The notes under the pieces are model-generated. The model made no database searches, was not told the origin of the DNA, and saw only the letters and a program-made list of their open reading frames with translations. Positions 40,897 through 43,548 of a stretch of 43,548 nt of DNA are shown piece after piece; position 1 is the stretch's first letter, and each line of letters begins with the position of its first letter. The position numbers and the translations under genes are program-made. The stretch comes from an uncultured Lachnospiraceae bacterium. GTDB lineage: Bacteria; Bacillota; Clostridia; Lachnospirales; Lachnospiraceae. The DNA is taken from the NCBI GenBank assembly GCA_910585075.1, contig CAJUED010000033.1, forward strand, positions 1 through 43,548, given 5' to 3'.

Positions 40897-42381
40897 CTAC
40901 ACCAAATCGTACTTCACAACGTCCATTCTGGCCGCTCCGTCTGCGCAGAAGGAAATTCCGTCCGCTTCCCTGTCCGTGAACATGGTGGCGGTCATGGTCT
41001 GTTCGCCGTCATTTACAAAAATTTCCACGCTGTACAAATCCAAAATCAATCTCAATTTCAGCCGCCCGTTTTCATGGTGCACCTTGCTCCTGCGCTGGTG
41101 GATAACCGCCCTTCTGGAACCGGAGAACTTTCTGTCAATCTTAAGGACGCTCTCCTTGGGCCTGAAGCTGACGGAGGTCTGGTACTGAGCGTTCTGTGCA
41201 AAACGGATTGAAAACTTGTGGTAAACATCCTGATCGTCCTCAGGTGCAATGCTCAGCTCTATATCCACCTTCCGCCCTTTGATTCCCTCCAGGTGGATGG
41301 TATCTATCACGTGAACATCTTTATATTCCACCTTTCCGCTTCTCATATCTTCCAGTTCCCGTATGGGCTTCTGGTAGAGTCTGCCGTTTTTGATAAACAG
41401 CTCTCTGGGCAGAGTCATCTGGCCAAACCAGAGATTATCCTGCACATGGCCGCCGCAGGTATCCCAGTTCTGCATCCAGGCAATCATAACCCGGCGTCCG
41501 TCCGGGGTCAAAATCGTCTGGGTGGCATAAAAATCAATGCCGTAGTCTATGGACTGATTATGTTCCTCCGTGAAGGTATCGGTCTCCTCATCATAATCCC
41601 CTATCAGGCACAGGGTTCCGTTTCCGTTGTGGTATTCAAAGCCCTGTGGAAGCATATCCTGAGGGCTGGTGAGCAGTACGCCCTTGCCGTCTAGTTTAAA
41701 AAAGTCCGGGCACTCCCACATTTTTCCAAAACGATTATTATTGGTAGCCAGAATCTTTTTAAAGCTCCAGTGAAATCCATCCTCGCTGGTGTAGAGCAGA
41801 ATCTGACCGCTGCCATCTGCCGGACGGCTTCCAATTACGCAGCAGTAGGTTCCGTCTTCCTTTCTCCACATTTTCGGATCCCGGAAGTCAAAACGGCTGC
41901 TGCCTTCCGGAAGGTCGTTTTCGTCCAGAACCGGATTGTTTTCGTATTTTTCATAGTCGCGGCCATCCCCCACTGCCATACACTGGGTCTGAACCTCGCA
42001 GAAACCACCGTTTTTCTGTCTTTCTTTAATCACGCCCGTGTACATTAAGAGATGTCTGCCGTCCGGCAGTTCAATGGCGCTTCCTGAAAAGCACCCGTCT
42101 CTGTCGTAGAACTCATCCGGTGCAAGGGCCGCCGGCAAATATTCCCAGTGAAGCAAATCCTTGCTCACCGCATGTCCCCAGTGCATGGGACCCCAGTGGG
42201 AATCGTAGGGATGATATTGATAGAATAAATGGTACTCTCCATTGTAATAGGAAAATCCGTTGGGGTCATTTAACCAGCCTGTGCGGGTGGATAAGTGAAA
42301 ATCCGGACGTTCCTCCTTCTTGATAAATTTCTCGGAAGCTTCCTCGTAAGTGCGGGCTTCACGTAATGTCTGACTTGTCAT
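40897..42381 (-). CDS. GH32 sucrose(-6-phosphate) hydrolase / beta-fructosidase
   Basis: The 494-residue enzyme cleaves terminal beta-fructose from sucrose, sucrose-6-phosphate or small fructans. The three catalytic blocks are clear: GWLNDPNG with nucleophile Asp39, FDFRDPKMW holding the transition-state Asp near 165, and WECPDFF with the acid/base Glu near 218. The five-blade propeller is followed by the usual C-terminal beta-sandwich (about 340-494). There is no signal peptide, so it is cytoplasmic. AGGAGGCAAGTT precedes the start. It is followed directly by the fucosidase gene and preceded by the GH13 gene at 91 bp. Without the transporter gene in view, sucrose versus sucrose-6-phosphate cannot be decided. 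Confidence 0.95.
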   Translation of the reverse strand: MTSQTLREARTYEEASEKFIKKEERPDFHLSTRTGWLNDPNGFSYYNGEYHLFYQYHPYDSHWGPMHWGHAVSKDLLHWEYLPAALAPDEFYDRDGCFSGSAIELPDGRHLLMYTGVIKERQKNGGFCEVQTQCMAVGDGRDYEKYENNPVLDENDLPEGSSRFDFRDPKMWRKEDGTYCCVIGSRPADGSGQILLYTSEDGFHWSFKKILATNNNRFGKMWECPDFFKLDGKGVLLTSPQDMLPQGFEYHNGNGTLCLIGDYDEETDTFTEEHNQSIDYGIDFYATQTILTPDGRRVMIAWMQNWDTCGGHVQDNLWFGQMTLPRELFIKNGRLYQKPIRELEDMRSGKVEYKDVHVIDTIHLEGIKGRKVDIELSIAPEDDQDVYHKFSIRFAQNAQYQTSVSFRPKESVLKIDRKFSGSRRAVIHQRRSKVHHENGRLKLRLILDLYSVEIFVNDGEQTMTATMFTDREADGISFCADGAARMDVVKYDLV

Positions 42382-42472
42382 AACTTGCCTCCTGTTTTCA
42401 CTGTCAGGTTTCCTGATTGCATATACACAGTCTAAAGAAAAGTTAAGGGAATGTCAATAATTGGAACCTAAA

Positions 42473-43548
42473 TCACATCTCAAAAATAACCACCAAAAGC
42501 CCCGGCATATGAAGGATATTACCGGTAATCTCAAGGTCATTTTTATTGTTCATCAGTACCTTTTTATAAGTCCCCGGCAGTTCCAAATCCTGGGGTTCCT
42601 TCTGATAGTTAGCGGCCACAAGCAATGTCTTTTCTTTGTCTTTACGGAAGTAAGCCATCAGATTTTTCTGTTCTTCCTTGTAGGGTACCACTTCACCGTA
42701 CACCACCACATTTTTGTACTCCGGAGATTTGCGCAGGGCAATCAGAGCTTTGTACCAGCTCCACACGGAGTCCGGACGGTTTATCTGGTCTTTGCAGTTT
42801 ATCTCTTTGTAGTTGGGGTTTACCTTCATCCAGGGAGTTCCGGTGGTAAAGCCTGCGTTTTCGCTGTCGTCCCACTGGAAAGGGGTGCGGGCATTGTCCC
42901 GGCAGAAAGGCTTCACGGCGTTAAGGGCATCCTCCGGGCAAAGCCCCGCATTCAGAGCCGACTGGTACTCTCCAAGAGCAATACAGTCGTCAATCTCCTC
43001 TATAGAGTCAAAATCAACGTTGCTCATTCCCAGCTCCTGTCCCTGATAAAGAAAGGGCAGGCCCCTCAGCATCATGTTCACTGCGGCCAGCATTTTCTTG
43101 CCGTCCTCCCCCGTACACCCTTCGGGCAGATAGTGGCTCACCCCTCTGGGCTCATCATGATTTTCAATGATATTGGAGATAAAGCCGGTATCCCCCAGCT
43201 TTCTCTGTGCCCCGAAAGCGCACTTTTTGTATTCGTCTCCCCACACCGTGGTCTTGCTCTTATACCAGCCGGCCCGGTCCTTCCCGCATGTGGTCTCGCT
43301 GAAATCAAACATGGAGGAAAAGTGTCCGTCATTACCGATAAATACCTCCATGGCGTCTTCCCTGTCCGTAAACACTTCGCCCACAGTGAAGGCTTCGTAT
43401 TTATCAAATGTCTCCACCCGCATTTCATGGAGGAACTCGTCTATCCCCACCGCATCACGGATGGCATTCTTAATGGAGGCAAGCCCGTCCTCCCGGTCCG
43501 CAGGATAGCAGGTGTAAATGTCCGGTTTCTTAATGTTCATGATAGTGT
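42473..43548 (-). CDS. GH13 alpha-glucosidase (oligo-1,6-glucosidase type), N-terminal part outside window
   Basis: The reading frame stays open to the window edge; the ATG at 43540 is internal, in a TIMNIKKPD context that normally follows the catalytic Asp of a GH13 chain, so the front of the gene is beyond the window. Visible parts are the acid/base Glu in FTVGEVFTD, the stabilising Asp in NHDEPR, RGLPFLYQGQELGM, DNARTPFQWDDSENAGFT, and a C-terminal beta domain. These fit the GH13 subfamily of oligo-1,6-glucosidases, sucrose isomerase-like enzymes and trehalose-6-phosphate hydrolases. It precedes the GH32 gene in the same direction and probably supplies the same sugar catabolism operon. Confidence 0.92.
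   Translation of the reverse strand, partial: TIMNIKKPDIYTCYPADREDGLASIKNAIRDAVGIDEFLHEMRVETFDKYEAFTVGEVFTDREDAMEVFIGNDGHFSSMFDFSETTCGKDRAGWYKSKTTVWGDEYKKCAFGAQRKLGDTGFISNIIENHDEPRGVSHYLPEGCTGEDGKKMLAAVNMMLRGLPFLYQGQELGMSNVDFDSIEEIDDCIALGEYQSALNAGLCPEDALNAVKPFCRDNARTPFQWDDSENAGFTTGTPWMKVNPNYKEINCKDQINRPDSVWSWYKALIALRKSPEYKNVVVYGEVVPYKEEQKNLMAYFRKDKEKTLLVAANYQKEPQDLELPGTYKKVLMNNKNDLEITGNILHMPGLLVVIFEM

Noticed and set aside
43138..43548. Treating the ATG at 43540 as the true start of the GH13 gene.
   Set aside because: The first visible residues correspond to the middle of a GH13 barrel, after the catalytic Asp, so the gene continues beyond the window.

Overview
The window looks like chromosomal DNA of a gut-type Lachnospiraceae bacterium (Clostridium cluster XIVa, low-to-mid GC Firmicute). 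This rests on protein style: DUF3990/DUF3791 proteins, a GH25 lysozyme with choline-binding-like repeats, several Lachnospiraceae-type polytopic membrane proteins, strong GGAGG ribosome sites, and membrane-anchored LCP and HtrA proteins without outer-membrane functions. The genus cannot be fixed from sequence alone.

Positions 220-25343 (minus strand) hold a cell-surface polysaccharide locus. Read in transcription order it is: GH25 lysozyme, rfbB (own terminator), rfbA, rfbC, ABC exporter permease and ATPase (Wzm/Wzt type), a methyltransferase-kinase fusion, two large double glycosyltransferases, a phosphohexomutase with its own promoter and terminator, two more GT2 enzymes, the polyprenyl-phosphate sugar transferase that starts chains, an LCP ligase, another GT2 and an HtrA-type protease. 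The expected pathway is: hexose-1-phosphate made by the mutase, dTDP-deoxysugar made by RfbA/B/C (no RmlD reductase here), a chain built on undecaprenyl phosphate by GT2 enzymes, capping by the methyltransferase-kinase, export by Wzm/Wzt whose ATPase has a glycan-binding tail, and attachment to the wall by LCP.

Positions 25604-29179 are small mixed transcription units: a zinc-ribbon protein, a pair of four-helix EamA/SMR-like subunits, a membrane-anchored SGNH-like protein with a very acidic tail, and an MgtC/SapB protein.

Positions 29474-37221 (plus strand) carry membrane proteins of glycan type: a GT-C-like protein, a DUF6077-like protein, a third membrane protein, an MBOAT O-acyltransferase and a DltD/AlgX-like SGNH partner. 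Between the last two sits an AT-rich two-gene module (DUF3990 ADP-ribosyltransferase-fold protein plus DUF3791-like partner). Upstream of the MBOAT gene lies an 86-bp inverted, synonymously diverged copy of part of the SGNH gene.

Positions 37399-43548 (minus strand) are carbohydrate catabolism genes: an ADP-ribosylglycohydrolase-family protein with sugar-binding-like modules, a GH29 fucosidase, a GH32 sucrose/fructan hydrolase and a GH13 alpha-glucosidase that runs off the window. No tRNA, rRNA, CRISPR array, phage or intact insertion sequence was recognised.
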